DNA of 64,000 bases from Limosilactobacillus reuteri (GCF_003072625.1 NZ_CP027805.1:742001-806000), one strand, 5' to 3'. Counted from the stretch's first letter, positions 44,781 through 56,904 are shown. The notes: generated by a model from the letters alone, not told the origin. Program-made: numbers and translations.

Positions 44781-45656
44781 ATGGCTGAAATTAAAGCTGC
44801 TCAAGTTATGCAATTACGTAAAAAGTCCGGTGCCGGTATCATGGATGCTAAGAAGGCATTAGTTGCTAGTGATGGTGACATGGACAAAGCAATGGACTAC
44901 CTTCGTGAAAAGGGTATTGCTAAGGCAGCCAAGAAGAGTGACCGTGTTGCAGCTGAAGGATTAGCTGATATTGCTGTTAATGGTAATACAGCTGCAATCG
45001 TTGAATTGAATTCAGAAACTGATTTCGTTGCTGCTAGTGAACCATTTAAGGACTTATTGAAGAAGGTTACTAAGTTAATTAGTGAAAACAAGCCTGCTAA
45101 TGTTGAAGAAGCATTAGAAATCAAGACTGAAAATGGTACATTAAATGATGATATTATCAGTACTACACAAAAGACTGGTGAAAAGGTTAGCCTTCGTCGG
45201 TTCACTGTTGTAGAAAAGGATGACGGTGATAGCTTTGGTGCATACTTACACCAAGGTGGTCAAATTGCTGCATTAGTTGTCTTAGAAGGTGCTGATGGTG
45301 CTACTGCTAAGGATGTTGCAATGCACGTTGCAGCTATCAATCCTGAATTCATGACTCGTGATGATGTTTCTCAAGAACGTCTTGACCATGAACGCGCTAT
45401 CTTCAAGGAAGAAACTTTGAACGAAGGAAAGCCTGAAAAGATCGTTGACAAGATTGTTGAAGGTCGTTTAAACAAGTTCCTTTCACAAATTTGTTTAGCA
45501 GATCAAGACTTTGTTAAGGATTCTGACCAAACTGTTGAACAATATGTTTCAAGTAAGAATGGTAAATTGAAGTCCTTCATTCGTTACGAAGTCGGTGAAG
45601 GAATCGAAAAAAAGCAAGATGACTTTGCTCAAGAAGTTAAGGACCAAATGAACTAA
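44781..45656 (+). CDS. tsf: Elongation factor Ts
   Basis: The nucleotide exchange factor for EF-Tu. The 291-residue protein shows the N-terminal [20 protein letters not shown] signature, [19 protein letters not shown] and [13 protein letters not shown] core segments, and the C-terminal [16 protein letters not shown] region. Strong codon bias and an AAAGGAGAG ribosome site. The partner tuf is also in the window. Confidence 0.98.
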   Translation: MAEIKAAQVMQLRKKSGAGIMDAKKALVASDGDMDKAMDYLREKGIAKAAKKSDRVAAEGLADIAVNGNTAAIVELNSETDFVAASEPFKDLLKKVTKLISENKPANVEEALEIKTENGTLNDDIISTTQKTGEKVSLRRFTVVEKDDGDSFGAYLHQGGQIAALVVLEGADGATAKDVAMHVAAINPEFMTRDDVSQERLDHERAIFKEETLNEGKPEKIVDKIVEGRLNKFLSQICLADQDFVKDSDQTVEQYVSSKNGKLKSFIRYEVGEGIEKKQDDFAQEVKDQMN

Positions 45657-45672
45657 GCGTTCGGTTAAAAGG

Positions 45673-45705
45673 AGGACGTACTCAATGTAGTGCGTCCTTT
45701 TTTTA
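45673..45705 (+). terminator. tsf-pyrH intergenic terminator
   Basis: AGGACGTACT pairs with AGTGCGTCCT around CAATGT, followed by a run of seven T. Confidence 0.85.
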
Positions 45706-45737
45706 AAATTAACTTGCAAATTCAAGGAGGATATCAT

Positions 45738-46460
45738 ATGGCAGATATTAAATATAAGCGAGTAATTTTAAAGCTCAGTGGAGAAGCATTAGCTGGCGAC
45801 AAAGGTTTTGGGATTAACCCTCCCGTTTTAAAAGATGTAGCTAAGGAATTAAAAGAAGTTCATGATTTGGGTGTTCAAATTGCCATTGTTGTTGGTGGTG
45901 GTAACATGTGGCGTGGTGTTACTGGTGCTGAATTAGGGATGGAACGTGCACAAGCTGACTATATTGGAATGTTAGCAACCATTATGAATGCCCTGTCACT
46001 TCAGGATGCGCTTGAATCAATTGGTGTTCCTACCCGAGTACAAACTTCAATTGAAATGCGTCAAATTGCTGAACCATATATTCGACGGAAAGCTATTCGT
46101 CATCTAGGGAAAGATCGAATCGTTATTTTTGCTGGGGGAACAGGAAGTCCTTACTTCTCAACTGATACTACTGCCGCATTACGAGCAGCAGAAATCAACG
46201 CTGATGCCATTTTAATGGGTAAAAATGGGGTTGACGGTGTTTACTCAGCTGATCCAAATAAAGTTAAGGATGCTACTAAGTTTGATCATTTAACCCATAT
46301 GGATATCATTGAAAAGAATTTACATGTAATGGATACTACTGCTAGTTCACTATCGATGGACAATCATATTCCATTGGTAGTCTTCAACTTGAACACATCA
46401 GGCAATATTATGAAAGTAGTAACTGGTCAAGAAGTTGGTACAACAATTGAAGGAGACTGA
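45738..46460 (+). CDS. pyrH: Uridylate kinase
   Basis: Phosphorylates UMP to UDP. The 240-residue amino-acid-kinase-fold protein shows [29 protein letters not shown] and [13 protein letters not shown], then [20 protein letters not shown] and [17 protein letters not shown] 45738 has AAGGAGG upstream; the frame upstream is noncoding terminator sequence. frr follows within 4 bp. Confidence 0.98.
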   Translation: MADIKYKRVILKLSGEALAGDKGFGINPPVLKDVAKELKEVHDLGVQIAIVVGGGNMWRGVTGAELGMERAQADYIGMLATIMNALSLQDALESIGVPTRVQTSIEMRQIAEPYIRRKAIRHLGKDRIVIFAGGTGSPYFSTDTTAALRAAEINADAILMGKNGVDGVYSADPNKVKDATKFDHLTHMDIIEKNLHVMDTTASSLSMDNHIPLVVFNLNTSGNIMKVVTGQEVGTTIEGD

Positions 46461-46464
46461 TAAT

Positions 46465-47028
46465 ATGGCTACAGGAAAAGAAATTTTAAATGATGCCAAA
46501 CAAAAAATGGCAAAATCAGGTGATGCACTTCAACGGACACTTGCTGATATTCGTGCGGGTCAAGCCAATGCAAGTTTATTAAATTCTGTTAAAGTTGAAT
46601 ATTACGGAGCACCAACTCCATTAAATCAAGTTGCATCAATTACAATTCCAGAAGCACGACAATTATTAATTACTCCTTATGATGAGAGCGTGCTTGAAGA
46701 AATTGAAAAAGCAATCTATGCATCTAATTTAGGATTAACTCCTCAAAACGATGGAAGTTCAATTCGCTTAATCATCCCACAATTAACGGAAGATCGGCGG
46801 AAAGAATTAGTAAAAGACGTTAAGGCTGAATTAGAAAAGGCTAAAGTTGCAGTTCGAAACGTTCGTCGTGAAGCGATGGATGACTTAAAGAAGGGTAACA
46901 AGAACGGCGACTTTAATGATGATGAATTCCATGATCTTGAAAAGAAAGTTCAAAACGAAACAGATGCTGGAATTAAGAACCTTGAAGATATTGCAAGTGC
47001 AAAAGAAAGGGAATTAATGGAAGGCTAG
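46465..47028 (+). CDS. frr: Ribosome recycling factor
   Basis: With EF-G, splits post-termination ribosomes. The 187-residue protein has the three-helix bundle sequence: [23 protein letters not shown] region, [20 protein letters not shown] and [30 protein letters not shown] lies before ATG 46465. It ends the rpsB operon with a terminator. Confidence 0.98.
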   Translation: MATGKEILNDAKQKMAKSGDALQRTLADIRAGQANASLLNSVKVEYYGAPTPLNQVASITIPEARQLLITPYDESVLEEIEKAIYASNLGLTPQNDGSSIRLIIPQLTEDRRKELVKDVKAELEKAKVAVRNVRREAMDDLKKGNKNGDFNDDEFHDLEKKVQNETDAGIKNLEDIASAKERELMEG

Positions 47029-47039
47029 TTTTCAGAATT

Positions 47040-47080
47040 AAAAAGGTTGTGAACTTTGCGTAAGTCCACAACCTTTTTCT
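47040..47080 (+). terminator. frr terminator
   Basis: AAAAAGGTTGTG pairs with CACAACCTTTTT around a 15-nt loop. Confidence 0.9.
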
Positions 47081-47132
47081 TTTGGCCGAAATTGAATTGT
47101 TATGATAAAACTATGTAACAATTTATTACGGA

Positions 47133-47163
47133 TTGACAAATCGAAATTTGCCTCTGGTATAAT
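47133..47163 (+). promoter_or_regulatory. uppS operon promoter
   Basis: TTGACA, 19 bp, TATAAT. Both hexamers are consensus though the spacer is long. It would drive uppS-cdsA-rseP-proS-polC. Confidence 0.65.
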
Positions 47164-47250
47164 AAAAGCTATAATTAATTGGCAGACGTGAACTTTTAAT
47201 AAATGTCTGTAATTAATCCTAAGTACATGATAAAAATGGAGGAACAATTA

Positions 47251-48015
47251 GTGTTTTCCAAAAGTAAACATGATGAAATAAATCAGCAACTTGATATGGA
47301 TCGTATTCCTAAACATATTGCAATTATTATGGATGGTAATGGCCGGTGGGCGCAGAAACGGCACCTTCCACGTGTCGCTGGCCATAAGCAGGGAATGCAA
47401 ACGGTAAAAAAGATTACAATTGCTGCCAGTGAATTAGGTGTAAAAGTCTTATCATTATATGCTTTTTCAACCGAAAACTGGAAACGTCCTTCTTCAGAGG
47501 TAAGTTATTTAATGCAATTGCCTGTCCGTTTCTTCTCAACATTTGTTCCAGACCTTGTCAAACATAATGTTAAGGTAACAGTGATGGGAGATATTACGCA
47601 GTTACCTGAAGCTACGCAAAAAGCTGTTAAAGATGCAATGGCTGATACAGCCCACTGTACAGGAATGATTCTCAACTTTGCTTTGAACTATGGGAGTCGA
47701 GATGAGATCACTCAGGCTGCTAAAAAGATTGCAGAAGACGTTCAAAATGGGAACTTGGCAATCGCGGATATTGATGAAGCAGCATTTGGTAAGTACTTAA
47801 TGTCAGCACAACTAGGTCAATTTGCAGACCCTGATCTGTTAATCAGAACAAGTGGCGAAGAGCGAATTAGTAACTTTATGTTGTGGCAAATTGCTTACAG
47901 TGAATTGGAGTTTGTTCCAGAGCACTGGCCAGACTTTGATGAAGATTCATTGCGATCAGCAATAATTACCTATCAAGGACGTCATCGGCGGTTCGGTGGA
48001 TTAAAAAATCAATAA
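47251..48015 (+). CDS. uppS: Undecaprenyl diphosphate synthase
   Basis: Cis-prenyltransferase that makes the C55 lipid carrier for peptidoglycan and teichoic acids. The 254-residue protein shows HIAIIMDGNGRWAQKRHLPR with the catalytic Asp, FSTENWKRP, LNFALNYGSRDEI and LIRTSGEERISNFMLWQ. GTG 47251 has GGAGGA 7 nt upstream; in-frame ATGs at 47203 and 47236 lie before or in that site and are less likely. It leads a conserved uppS-cdsA-rseP-proS-polC operon. Confidence 0.96.
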   Translation: MFSKSKHDEINQQLDMDRIPKHIAIIMDGNGRWAQKRHLPRVAGHKQGMQTVKKITIAASELGVKVLSLYAFSTENWKRPSSEVSYLMQLPVRFFSTFVPDLVKHNVKVTVMGDITQLPEATQKAVKDAMADTAHCTGMILNFALNYGSRDEITQAAKKIAEDVQNGNLAIADIDEAAFGKYLMSAQLGQFADPDLLIRTSGEERISNFMLWQIAYSELEFVPEHWPDFDEDSLRSAIITYQGRHRRFGGLKNQ

Positions 48016-48034
48016 ATAATAAGGGGATTTTGTT

Positions 48035-48820
48035 TTGAAAACAAGAATAACGACCGCGGTAATTGCACTTGCAATCTTTATACCGCTTATTATATATGGT
48101 CATTGGCCATTAACAATTGCAGCAGTTGCATTAGGAATCGTTGCAATGTCAGAAGTATTGGTAATGAAAAAAATGTTTGTAATTTCATTTGAAGCTTTGA
48201 TTAGTTATCTGGGGGTTACTTTATTAATATTACCGGATAGTTGGCTTGACTTCTTACCTAGCGTTGCAACTCGATGGTTCGGCTTCTATATTTTAGTTGT
48301 TTTACTTCTATTACATACAGTTATTCGAAAACAACGCTTTACTTTCGACGACGCCGGGGTTTTAACATTAGCAATGCTCTATATCGGAATGGGATTTCGC
48401 TATTTTATTGCTGCTCGGGCAATCAATTTTCAAACGCTATTATATGGAATGCTAATCGTTTGGATTACAGATAGTGGAGCATATTTAATTGGCCGAAAAC
48501 TCGGTAAAAATAAACTTGCTCCTAAGATTAGTCCTAATAAAACTTGGGAAGGTTCAATTGGCGGTACATTAGCTGCTGTTATTATTTTGGCTATTTATTG
48601 CTACTTTATCCCTGTTGGTGCAGGTTGGGTAACAATGATATTCGTTACATTGATTCTTTCAATCTTCGGTCAATTTGGTGATTTAATTGAATCATCATTA
48701 AAACGCTACTATGGTGTGAAGGATTCAGGAAAAATTCTTCCAGGCCATGGTGGGATTTTAGATCGGTTTGATAGCATGTTAATTGTTATGCCAATGCTTC
48801 ATTTATTAGGGATCATTTAA
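48035..48820 (+). CDS. cdsA: Phosphatidate cytidylyltransferase
   Basis: Makes CDP-diacylglycerol from CTP and phosphatidic acid. The 261-residue polytopic protein has about eight hydrophobic helices and the C-terminal family signature (FGDLIESSLKRYYGVKDSG then KILPGHGGILDRFDS). TTG 48035 has AAGGGGA upstream. It sits 19 bp after uppS. Confidence 0.96.
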   Translation: MKTRITTAVIALAIFIPLIIYGHWPLTIAAVALGIVAMSEVLVMKKMFVISFEALISYLGVTLLILPDSWLDFLPSVATRWFGFYILVVLLLLHTVIRKQRFTFDDAGVLTLAMLYIGMGFRYFIAARAINFQTLLYGMLIVWITDSGAYLIGRKLGKNKLAPKISPNKTWEGSIGGTLAAVIILAIYCYFIPVGAGWVTMIFVTLILSIFGQFGDLIESSLKRYYGVKDSGKILPGHGGILDRFDSMLIVMPMLHLLGII

Positions 48821-48842
48821 TCAAACGTAAGGAAGAGATTTT

Positions 48843-50117
48843 TTGATAATAACAATTATTACATTTATTATTGTTTTTGGAATCCTTGTCCTTGTTCATG
48901 AATATGGTCATTATTATTTTGCTAAACGAGCAGGAATTCTGGTTCGTGAATTTTCAATAGGAATGGGTCCAAAAATTTGGTGGAAACGAAAAAATGGTAC
49001 TACCTATACTATTCGAATTTTGCCCCTCGGTGGATATGTTCGATTAGCAGGGGCTGATGATGAGGACCAAGATGAGCTAAAGCCAGGTACCCCCCTAACA
49101 ATTCAACTAAATGATCAAGATAAAGTTATTAGCATTAATGCTAGTGATAAAACAACCTTATTTCAGGGGATACCTCTTCAGTTAGTTGCTTGTGATTTAG
49201 AAGATGGCTTATGGATAAAAGGATATGTCAATGGGGACGAAGATCAGCTAAAGGTATATAGTGTTGACCATGATGCAATGATTATTGAACGAGACGGAAC
49301 CGAGGTACATATTGCCCCACGTGATGTCCAATTTTGTTCAGCAAGTCTTCCTGCCCGAATGATGACCAATTTTGCTGGTCCAATGAATAATTTTATTTTG
49401 TCCTTAGTAGTATTTATTATCCTTGGTTTCACCTTAACGGGCGTACCAACTAATAGCAATCAGTTAGGGCAAGTTAATACAGGTTCCGTAGCTGCCAAAG
49501 CGGGCTTAAAAGTAAACGATCGGATTATTAAGGTTAACAACCAAAAGATCAATAATTGGACTGACCTTTCAACTAACATTTCAAATAAGCCTAATAAGAC
49601 AGTGTCAATAACGTATGAGCGTGGTAACAAGACATATCATACTAAGTTAACACCAAAAGCAGTTGAACGAGGTCATCAAAAAGTTGGGCAAATTGGAATT
49701 GTTGAAAAGCAAGAAAAGAGTTTAGCTGCTCGATTGAAGTTTGGCTGGCAGCAATTTATCCAAGCGGGAACATTAATTTTCAGTGTTCTTGGGCACATGG
49801 TTACTCATGGATTTAGCTTAAATGACCTTGGTGGACCGGTAGCAATTTATGCTGGAACATCACAAGCCACCTCATTGGGAATCAATGGAGTTTTAAATTT
49901 CTTAGCCCTCTTATCAATTAATTTAGGAATTGTTAACTTATTACCAATTCCAGCATTGGATGGTGGGAAATTATTATTGAATATTGTTGAAGCGATCATT
50001 CGGCGACCAATTCCTGAAAAAGCTGAAGGAATTATCACAATGATTGGTTTCCTAATCTTACTAACACTTATGGTTCTAGTAACATGGAACGATATTCAAA
50101 GATATTTTATTCGGTAA
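48843..50117 (+). CDS. rseP: RIP metalloprotease RseP/RasP
   Basis: An intramembrane site-2 protease that cleaves anti-sigma factors and signal-peptide remnants. The 424-residue protein has the zinc motif HEYGH in the first membrane helix (LVLVHEYGHYYFAKRAG), a PDZ domain (KAGLKVNDRIIKVNNQKINN), and the third-helix LDGGKLL metal ligand (IPALDGGKLLLN). TTG 48843 has AAGGAAGAG upstream. Domain layout and length are standard. Confidence 0.96.
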   Translation: MIITIITFIIVFGILVLVHEYGHYYFAKRAGILVREFSIGMGPKIWWKRKNGTTYTIRILPLGGYVRLAGADDEDQDELKPGTPLTIQLNDQDKVISINASDKTTLFQGIPLQLVACDLEDGLWIKGYVNGDEDQLKVYSVDHDAMIIERDGTEVHIAPRDVQFCSASLPARMMTNFAGPMNNFILSLVVFIILGFTLTGVPTNSNQLGQVNTGSVAAKAGLKVNDRIIKVNNQKINNWTDLSTNISNKPNKTVSITYERGNKTYHTKLTPKAVERGHQKVGQIGIVEKQEKSLAARLKFGWQQFIQAGTLIFSVLGHMVTHGFSLNDLGGPVAIYAGTSQATSLGINGVLNFLALLSINLGIVNLLPIPALDGGKLLLNIVEAIIRRPIPEKAEGIITMIGFLILLTLMVLVTWNDIQRYFIR

Positions 50118-50146
50118 TTTAATAAAATAAAGGAGTATATTTTTTA

Positions 50147-51880
50147 ATGAAACAGTCAAAGGTATTAATTCCAACAAAAAAAGAGGCCCCAAGTGATGCG
50201 GAAGCCTTAAGTCACAAAATGATGATTCGTGCCGGATACATTTACCAAGTATCTGCGGGGGTGTGGTCATATTTGCCATTAGCTTACCGGGTTATTCGAA
50301 AAGTAGAAAATATTATTCGTGATGAAATGGACAAGGCGGGAGCAGTTGAAATGCTTATGCCGGGTCTTCTTCCAGCTGATTTATGGAAGGAATCAGGTCG
50401 TTACGAAAGCTATGGTGATAATCTTTTCAAACTTAAAGATCGGCGTGACCGTGACTTTATTTTAGGCCCAACTCATGAAGAAACGTTTACTGAAGTTTTG
50501 CGCGATAGTATTAAGTCTTACAAGAAGCTTCCGTTAGTAGTTTATCAATTACAAGATAAGTTCCGTGATGAAGATCGCCCTCGTTATGGAATTCTTCGTG
50601 GGAAAGAATTTGAAATGCTTGACGGTTACTCTTTCTCAGCGGACCAAGAAGGATTAGATGAAGCCTACAATAATCAAGCAAAGGCCTACCGGAATATTTT
50701 TGATCGGATTGGTTTAAACTATAAAGTTATTCTCGCAGATTCGGGAACAATGGGTGGTAAGAACTCACAAGAATTTTCTGCACCTGCTGAAGTAGGGGAA
50801 GACATAATCGCTTATACTGATGGTGATTATGCTGCCAATATTGAGAAAGCTGAAAGCAAATTTGTTGGTGTACAACAAACAGCTGCTCCTGCACCAATTG
50901 AGAAAAAGGCTACTCCAGGTGCTCATACGGTGGATGAAGCTGCGGAAAGTTTAGATCTTGATCCTAATCAAGTTATCAAATCCATGCTTTACATTGCTAA
51001 AATGAGTGAAGATGAATACCAACCAGTCTTAATATTGATGCGTGGTGACGATGAAGTTAATGAAGCAAAGGTAACGAATGCTATTGATTGTGAAGAACTT
51101 GAATTAGCTACAGAAGAAGATGCCGAAAAGTACCTCAATGCTCATCCAGGATCACTTGGACCTGTAGGAGTAGGTGAAGAAGTTAAGATTCTTGCTGATA
51201 ATTACGTTAAGGTCTTAGTTAATATGGCATGTGGTGCCAATGAAGATGGTTATCACTATGTTAATGCCAATATTGATTGTGACTTCCGAGTTGACCAATT
51301 TGGTGATTTCCGGAACGTTAAAGAAGGAGAAATTGCTCCTGATGGTAAACCACTTAAATTTACTCCCGGAATTGAAATTGGTCATATCTTTAAGTTGGGT
51401 ACTCATTACTCAAGTAAACTTGGTGCCCAAGTTCTTGATAGCAATGGTCGTTTGACAGACGTAATCATGGGAAGCTACGGTATTGGTGTAACTCGTTTAT
51501 TATCAGCTGTTGCAGAACAAAATGCTGATGAAAATGGTCTTGTCTGGCCTGATAGCATCGCTCCATTTGATGTTCACGTAATTCCGGTTAATGCCAAGAA
51601 AGAAGACCAAATGGCCATGGCTGATAAGATTGATCAACAATTAACTGAAGCTGGTTATGAGGTATTGGTAGATGACCGGAAAGAACGAGCAGGGGTTAAA
51701 TTTGCTGATTCAGACTTGGTTGGTATTCCAATTCGAGTTACTGTGGGTAAGAAAGCTCAAGATGGTATTGTTGAAATTAAGATCCGTAAAACTGGTGAAA
51801 CTGTTGAAGTTAAACAGGAAGAATTAGTAAATACAGTGGGGATTTTACTCAAGCAATTGAACGAAGAAAAAAACAAATAA
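50147..51880 (+). CDS. proS: Prolyl-tRNA synthetase
   Basis: Class II synthetase that charges tRNA-Pro. The 577-residue bacterial-type protein shows motif 1 region (AGYIYQVSAGVWSYLPLAYR), motif 2 (FRDEDRPRYGILRGKEFEM), the editing INS domain (AESLDLDPNQVIKSML, residues about 265-390), motif 3 (GSYGIGVTRLLSAVAEQ) and an anticodon-binding domain (LVDDRKERAGVKFADSDLVG). No T-box leader is present upstream; it appears to be carried in the uppS operon. Confidence 0.98.
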   Translation: MKQSKVLIPTKKEAPSDAEALSHKMMIRAGYIYQVSAGVWSYLPLAYRVIRKVENIIRDEMDKAGAVEMLMPGLLPADLWKESGRYESYGDNLFKLKDRRDRDFILGPTHEETFTEVLRDSIKSYKKLPLVVYQLQDKFRDEDRPRYGILRGKEFEMLDGYSFSADQEGLDEAYNNQAKAYRNIFDRIGLNYKVILADSGTMGGKNSQEFSAPAEVGEDIIAYTDGDYAANIEKAESKFVGVQQTAAPAPIEKKATPGAHTVDEAAESLDLDPNQVIKSMLYIAKMSEDEYQPVLILMRGDDEVNEAKVTNAIDCEELELATEEDAEKYLNAHPGSLGPVGVGEEVKILADNYVKVLVNMACGANEDGYHYVNANIDCDFRVDQFGDFRNVKEGEIAPDGKPLKFTPGIEIGHIFKLGTHYSSKLGAQVLDSNGRLTDVIMGSYGIGVTRLLSAVAEQNADENGLVWPDSIAPFDVHVIPVNAKKEDQMAMADKIDQQLTEAGYEVLVDDRKERAGVKFADSDLVGIPIRVTVGKKAQDGIVEIKIRKTGETVEVKQEELVNTVGILLKQLNEEKNK

Positions 51881-51955
51881 TTTAAACTAATGTGGCTGCG
51901 ATGTTAAGATAGGTAACGTTACTCGCACCACATTTTTAAGTAGGAGGATTAGAAC

Positions 51956-54900
51956 GTGGGATTAAGTCGCCAAGAATTATTTGGAAAACTATTAGAACAA
52001 ATTCACTTTCCGGAAAAAGACAATTCTGCATTCAGAAATGCCGCAGTTCAATCAGTTATTGTTCATAAAAAGTCTCGGCAGTGGGAGTTTCACTTAATCT
52101 TTAATAAAGCTTTGCCGTATGACCTATTTACACAGTTCAATCAGAGCTTACAACTCGGGTTCAAAGATATTGCTAAAGTTAGTTTAAAGATTAGTACTCC
52201 CATGACAGAACTTAATGAATCACAGATAACTAATTATTGGCAGTTCATCATTAATAAAGCAATTAGTGATACACCAATGCTCCAACAAGCTTGCTTACAA
52301 ACAGCTCCCGAAGTTAAGGATGGCCGTGTAACGCTGGTTGTCGAAAATGAGGTAATTAAAGACTTACTAGCGCAGAAAGCATTAGATAAGATTGAAAAAT
52401 CATACCAAGAGCTAGGTTTTCCTAAATTTAGGATTCATCCGTTTGTTGACCAGTCAGCTTCGCAAACAAAAATTGAAGAATTAAAGGCTAAACACGAGAA
52501 GGCGGATGCTGCGCTTGCTGCCAAGGCGGCTGCCCGTATCAAGAAAAATGAGGCCGCAAAGAAGACAGCAAAGAAAAGTGCACCAGTTGCACCTGCCGAT
52601 GGTCCAGTCCAACTTGGCCGAATGATTGATAGTAAGCAGAATGTTATTCAAATGAAAGACATTGAGGGTGAAGAACGGTCCGTAGTTGTTGAAGGATATG
52701 TATTTAATGCAGAAATTCGCGAACTACGCTCAGGTCGTCAATTATTAACGTTTGAAATTACGGACTATACTTCTTCTTTTGCTGTCAAGAAATTCTCACG
52801 TAACAGTGATGAAGAAGCACAATTTGCCAATATCAAAGCAGGAATGTGGTTGAAAGTTCGTGGACCTGTACAAGAAGATACCTGGATGCGAGACTTAGTA
52901 ATCACGGCTTATGATGTTAATGAAGTAACTCATACAGCGCGTCAGGATAAAGCTCCTCAAGATGATAAACGAGTTGAACTTCATACGCATACAACAATGA
53001 GTCAGATGGATGCCACTAATTCGATTACTGAGCTTGCAACTCGTGCTCATAAGTGGGGACATCCAGCAATTGCGGTAACCGATCATGGAAATGTCCAGGC
53101 GTTCCCAGAAGCATTTAGCGTGGCCCAAAAAACGGGCATTAAAATGCTATATGGAATGGAAGCTAATGTTGTTGATGATGGAATTCCATTGGTATATAAC
53201 GAGAATCATGAAGAACTTGCTCATCAGACCTATGTCATTTTTGACGTGGAAACGACAGGGTTATCAGCAATTTACGATAAGGTAATTGAATTATCTGCAG
53301 TTAAAATGCAAGATGGGAATGTCTTAGAACGTTTTGATGAATTCATCGATCCTGGTTTCCCATTATCAGAACAAACAACTAATTTAACTAGTATCACCAC
53401 TGAAATGGTTCAAGGTTCTAAAACTGAAGAAGAAGTTTTTCAGATGTTCAAGGACTTTTGTAAGGGCTGTATTATTGCTGGTCATAACGTTTCATTTGAT
53501 ATGGGCTTTATGAATACTGGCTATGAACGTCATCAAATGGGAAAAATCGCGGAACCGGTAATCGATACATTACCACTGGCGCGATTCTTATATCCTGACA
53601 TGCGAGGTTATCGATTAAACACACTTAGTAAAAAGTTCAAAGTTGCGTTGGAACACCACCACCGTGCTAATTATGATTCGGAAGCTACAGGACACTTACT
53701 TTATAAGTTCCTAAAAGATGCTGAAGCCCGTTATGATGTGAAGTATGTGGATGATTTAAACAAGCATATGGAAGAAAATAATGCTTATCGTCATGCTCGA
53801 CCTTTTCATGTAACGATTTTTGCTCAGACCCAGGCAGGCTTGAAAAACTTATTTAAGTTAGTATCGCTATCAAACGTTGAATATTTTTACCGGGTACCCC
53901 GGATCCCGCGGACAGTGTTAACGAAATATCGTGAAGGACTGCTTTTGGGAACTGCTTGTTCATCGGGGGAAGTATTTACCGCGATGATGGAGAAGGGTTA
54001 CGATCAAGCATTAGAAAAGGCTCGTTATTATGATTTTATTGAGGTTCAGCCCAAGCCAAACTATGCACCGTTGCTTGAACAACACGTGATTGCAGATGAA
54101 GAGCATCTTGAAGATATCCTCAAAAATATGGTCAAATTAGGGGATGAGCTGGAAAAAACAGTGGTTGCTACTGGGGATGTTCATTACCTTGATCCACATG
54201 ATGGCATTTACCGTAAGATCCTGATTAATTCGCAAGGTGGCGCAAACCCGTTAAATCGAACTGAGCGTCCAGAAGTTCACTTTAGAACGACTGATGAAAT
54301 GTTAAATGAATTTGCTTTTCTCGGTGAAGAAAAGGCTCATGAATTAGTTGTGGAGAATAGTAATAAGATTGCCACCGAGATCGATGACAATATTCGGCCA
54401 GTAAAAGATAAACTTTATCCGCCACATATGAAGGGGGCCGAACAGGAAATTCAAGATCGGACATGGAATACCGCTAGAAAATGGTATGGTGATCCTTTGC
54501 CACAACTAGTGCAAGACCGGATTGAATTAGAGTTAAACAGTATTGTTAAGAACGGTTTCTCTGTTCACTATTTAATTGCTCAACGACTAGTAGCTAAGTC
54601 TAACAAAGATGGATACTTAGTAGGTTCACGGGGATCAGTTGGCTCAAGTGTAGTTGCAACTCTTTCGGGAATTACAGAAGTTAACCCCTTGCCACCACAT
54701 TATCGTTGCCCAAACTGTCAATTTACCCACTTCTATACGCAAGGGGAATATAGTTCAGGTTTCGATTTACCAGATAAAAAATGTCCAAAGTGTGGCACGT
54801 TAATGGTAAAAGACGGTCATGATATTCCATTCCAAACCTTCCTTGGGTTTAAGGGTAATAAGGTGCCGGATATTGATTTAAACTTCTCTGGTGACTACCA

Positions 54901-56287
54901 GCCAATTGCCCATAACTATATGAAAGTCTTGTTCGGTGAAAAGAACGTATTCCGTGCCGGGACGATTGGTACGGTTGCCGATAAGACGGCATATGGGTAT
55001 GTGAAGGCTTACGAACGAGATACAGAAAAGGAATTTAGAAAGGCAGAAGAGGATCGCTTAGCAAAGGGAGCTACTGGTGTTAAGCGAACTACTGGTCAGC
55101 ACCCAGCAGGGATTATTATCGTCCCTGATGATATGGACATTTATGACTTTACACCCGTTCAGTATCCTGCTGATGACCAAACAGCTGCCTGGGAAACAAC
55201 CCACTTTGATTTCCACTCGATTCACGATAATATTCTTAAAATGGATATTTTGGGACATGATGACCCAACGATGATTCGTGCCTTGCAAGATTTATCAGGA
55301 ATTGATCCTCAGTCGATTCCAATGGATGATCCAGGGGTGATGGCCTTATTCTCTAGTCCTAAGGTATTAGGAGTAACTGAAGAACAAATTCAAAGTAAAA
55401 CTGGTACGCTAGGATTACCGGAATTCGGGACGCGGTTTGTTCGGGGGATGTTGGAGGATACTCATCCGAAAAACTACTCGCAATTATTACAAATTTCTGG
55501 TCTTTCACATGGGACTGGTGTGTGGTTAGATAATGCCCAGGAACTAATCAAAAAGGGAATTGCTACTATCGCTAATGTGATTGGTTGCCGTGATAACATC
55601 ATGACCGACTTAATCCACTATGGGATGGATTCAGAAATTTCTTTCCAAATTATGGAACACGTACGGAAAGGACGCGGAATTCCAGACGAGTGGCAGGAAA
55701 AAATGCATGAAGCTAATGTTCCCCAATGGTACATGGACTCATGTTTGAAGATTAAGTACATGTTCCCACGGGCGCACGCGGCTGCTTATGTTTTGATGGC
55801 CCTACGAATTGCTTACTTTAAGGTTTACTTCCCGTTAGTTTATTATTGTGCATTCTTCTCTGTGCGAGCAGATGACTTTGATGTAGTAGCGATGTCTCAT
55901 GGTAAAGATGCGGTTAAACAACGGATGAAAGAAATCAATGATAAGGGAAATGATGCTAGTGCAAAAGAGAAGAATCTCTTAACCATTCTTGAACTAGCTA
56001 ATGAGATGCTGGAACGGGGCTTTAAATTTAAGATGGTTGATATTGAAAAATCAGATGCCTCCGATTGGTTAATTGATGGTGATTCATTAATTGCACCATT
56101 CCGAGCAGTTCCTGGATTAGGACTAAACGTTGCTAAGCAAATTGTTGCTGCACGTGAAGAACGACCATTCCTTTCTAAAGAAGATTTAGCAGAGCGCGGA
56201 AAGGTTTCACAAACGCTAATTGACTTCTTAACGGATAATCACGTATTAGATAAGTTACCTGATGAAAATCAGCTTAGCTTGTTTTAA
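51956..56287 (+). CDS. polC: DNA polymerase III PolC-type alpha subunit
   Basis: The Gram-positive replicative polymerase. The 1443-residue protein has an N-terminal domain, an OB fold, the PHP domain ([17 protein letters not shown]), an inserted 3'-5' exonuclease ([20 protein letters not shown]), the zinc motif (CPNCQFTHF ... CPKCGTLMV) and the catalytic palm ([16 protein letters not shown]), then helix-hairpin-helix and C-terminal segments ending DENQLSLF, a likely clamp-binding motif. GTG 51956 has GTAGGAGGATTAG upstream. Standard length and order. Confidence 0.98.
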   Translation: MGLSRQELFGKLLEQIHFPEKDNSAFRNAAVQSVIVHKKSRQWEFHLIFNKALPYDLFTQFNQSLQLGFKDIAKVSLKISTPMTELNESQITNYWQFIINKAISDTPMLQQACLQTAPEVKDGRVTLVVENEVIKDLLAQKALDKIEKSYQELGFPKFRIHPFVDQSASQTKIEELKAKHEKADAALAAKAAARIKKNEAAKKTAKKSAPVAPADGPVQLGRMIDSKQNVIQMKDIEGEERSVVVEGYVFNAEIRELRSGRQLLTFEITDYTSSFAVKKFSRNSDEEAQFANIKAGMWLKVRGPVQEDTWMRDLVITAYDVNEVTHTARQDKAPQDDKRVELHTHTTMSQMDATNSITELATRAHKWGHPAIAVTDHGNVQAFPEAFSVAQKTGIKMLYGMEANVVDDGIPLVYNENHEELAHQTYVIFDVETTGLSAIYDKVIELSAVKMQDGNVLERFDEFIDPGFPLSEQTTNLTSITTEMVQGSKTEEEVFQMFKDFCKGCIIAGHNVSFDMGFMNTGYERHQMGKIAEPVIDTLPLARFLYPDMRGYRLNTLSKKFKVALEHHHRANYDSEATGHLLYKFLKDAEARYDVKYVDDLNKHMEENNAYRHARPFHVTIFAQTQAGLKNLFKLVSLSNVEYFYRVPRIPRTVLTKYREGLLLGTACSSGEVFTAMMEKGYDQALEKARYYDFIEVQPKPNYAPLLEQHVIADEEHLEDILKNMVKLGDELEKTVVATGDVHYLDPHDGIYRKILINSQGGANPLNRTERPEVHFRTTDEMLNEFAFLGEEKAHELVVENSNKIATEIDDNIRPVKDKLYPPHMKGAEQEIQDRTWNTARKWYGDPLPQLVQDRIELELNSIVKNGFSVHYLIAQRLVAKSNKDGYLVGSRGSVGSSVVATLSGITEVNPLPPHYRCPNCQFTHFYTQGEYSSGFDLPDKKCPKCGTLMVKDGHDIPFQTFLGFKGNKVPDIDLNFSGDYQPIAHNYMKVLFGEKNVFRAGTIGTVADKTAYGYVKAYERDTEKEFRKAEEDRLAKGATGVKRTTGQHPAGIIIVPDDMDIYDFTPVQYPADDQTAAWETTHFDFHSIHDNILKMDILGHDDPTMIRALQDLSGIDPQSIPMDDPGVMALFSSPKVLGVTEEQIQSKTGTLGLPEFGTRFVRGMLEDTHPKNYSQLLQISGLSHGTGVWLDNAQELIKKGIATIANVIGCRDNIMTDLIHYGMDSEISFQIMEHVRKGRGIPDEWQEKMHEANVPQWYMDSCLKIKYMFPRAHAAAYVLMALRIAYFKVYFPLVYYCAFFSVRADDFDVVAMSHGKDAVKQRMKEINDKGNDASAKEKNLLTILELANEMLERGFKFKMVDIEKSDASDWLIDGDSLIAPFRAVPGLGLNVAKQIVAAREERPFLSKEDLAERGKVSQTLIDFLTDNHVLDKLPDENQLSLF

Positions 56288-56358
56288 CGAAAACATGCTT
56301 CATCGCTTGCAAGTGGCCATGTTACATGCTACAATAGATTATGGTAAATAACTCGTGG

Positions 56359-56387
56359 GAGTGAGCAGAGATGCTCGCTCTTTTTAT
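56359..56387 (+). terminator. polC-rimP intergenic terminator
   Basis: GAGTGAGC pairs with GCTCGCTC (one mismatch) around AGAGAT, followed by TTTTTATT. Confidence 0.75.
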
Positions 56388-56410
56388 TGCAAATAATGGA
56401 GGTGACACGT

Positions 56411-56884
56411 TTGAGCAGTGTTGTAGAAACTGTAACAGATCTTGTAACGCCGATTTTACAGGACCATGATTTTTACTTATATGATTTAGAATTTGTAAAA
56501 GAAGGTAAAAGCTGGTACCTCCGCGTTTATATTGATAAAGACGGTGGGATTACGCTAGAGGATTGCGCACTTGTCAGTGACGAATTAAGTGAAGCATTAG
56601 ATAATGTTGAACCTGATCCAATTCCACAGGCTTACTTTTTAGAGGTTTCCTCACCAGGCGCTGAACGCCCACTAAAGAAAGAGGAAGATTATCAACGAGC
56701 AATTGACCATTACATTCACATCTCTCTTTACCAACAGATTAATGGTCAAAAGATTTATGAGGGTACATTAACGCAATTATCTGATAAGGAAATTACATTG
56801 GATTATTTAGATAAGACTCGTCATCGGCAAATTACGATTGATCGTCAGAAAATTGCCCAAGCACGATTAGCAATTAAATTCTAG
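56411..56884 (+). CDS. rimP: Ribosome maturation factor RimP
   Basis: Needed for 30S maturation. The 157-residue protein shows [40 protein letters not shown] and [19 protein letters not shown], the RimP signature. TTG 56411 has GGAGGTGA upstream; the frame before it is leader. It opens the rimP-nusA-ylxR-ylxQ-infB-rbfA operon. Confidence 0.96.
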   Translation: MSSVVETVTDLVTPILQDHDFYLYDLEFVKEGKSWYLRVYIDKDGGITLEDCALVSDELSEALDNVEPDPIPQAYFLEVSSPGAERPLKKEEDYQRAIDHYIHISLYQQINGQKIYEGTLTQLSDKEITLDYLDKTRHRQITIDRQKIAQARLAIKF

Positions 56885-56904
56885 TATTAAAGGAGTGTCG
56901 AAAG

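Noticed and set aside
50118..50146. T-box leader for proS
   Set aside because: Only 29 bp separate rseP and proS; there is no space for a T-box and no specifier or terminator structure.
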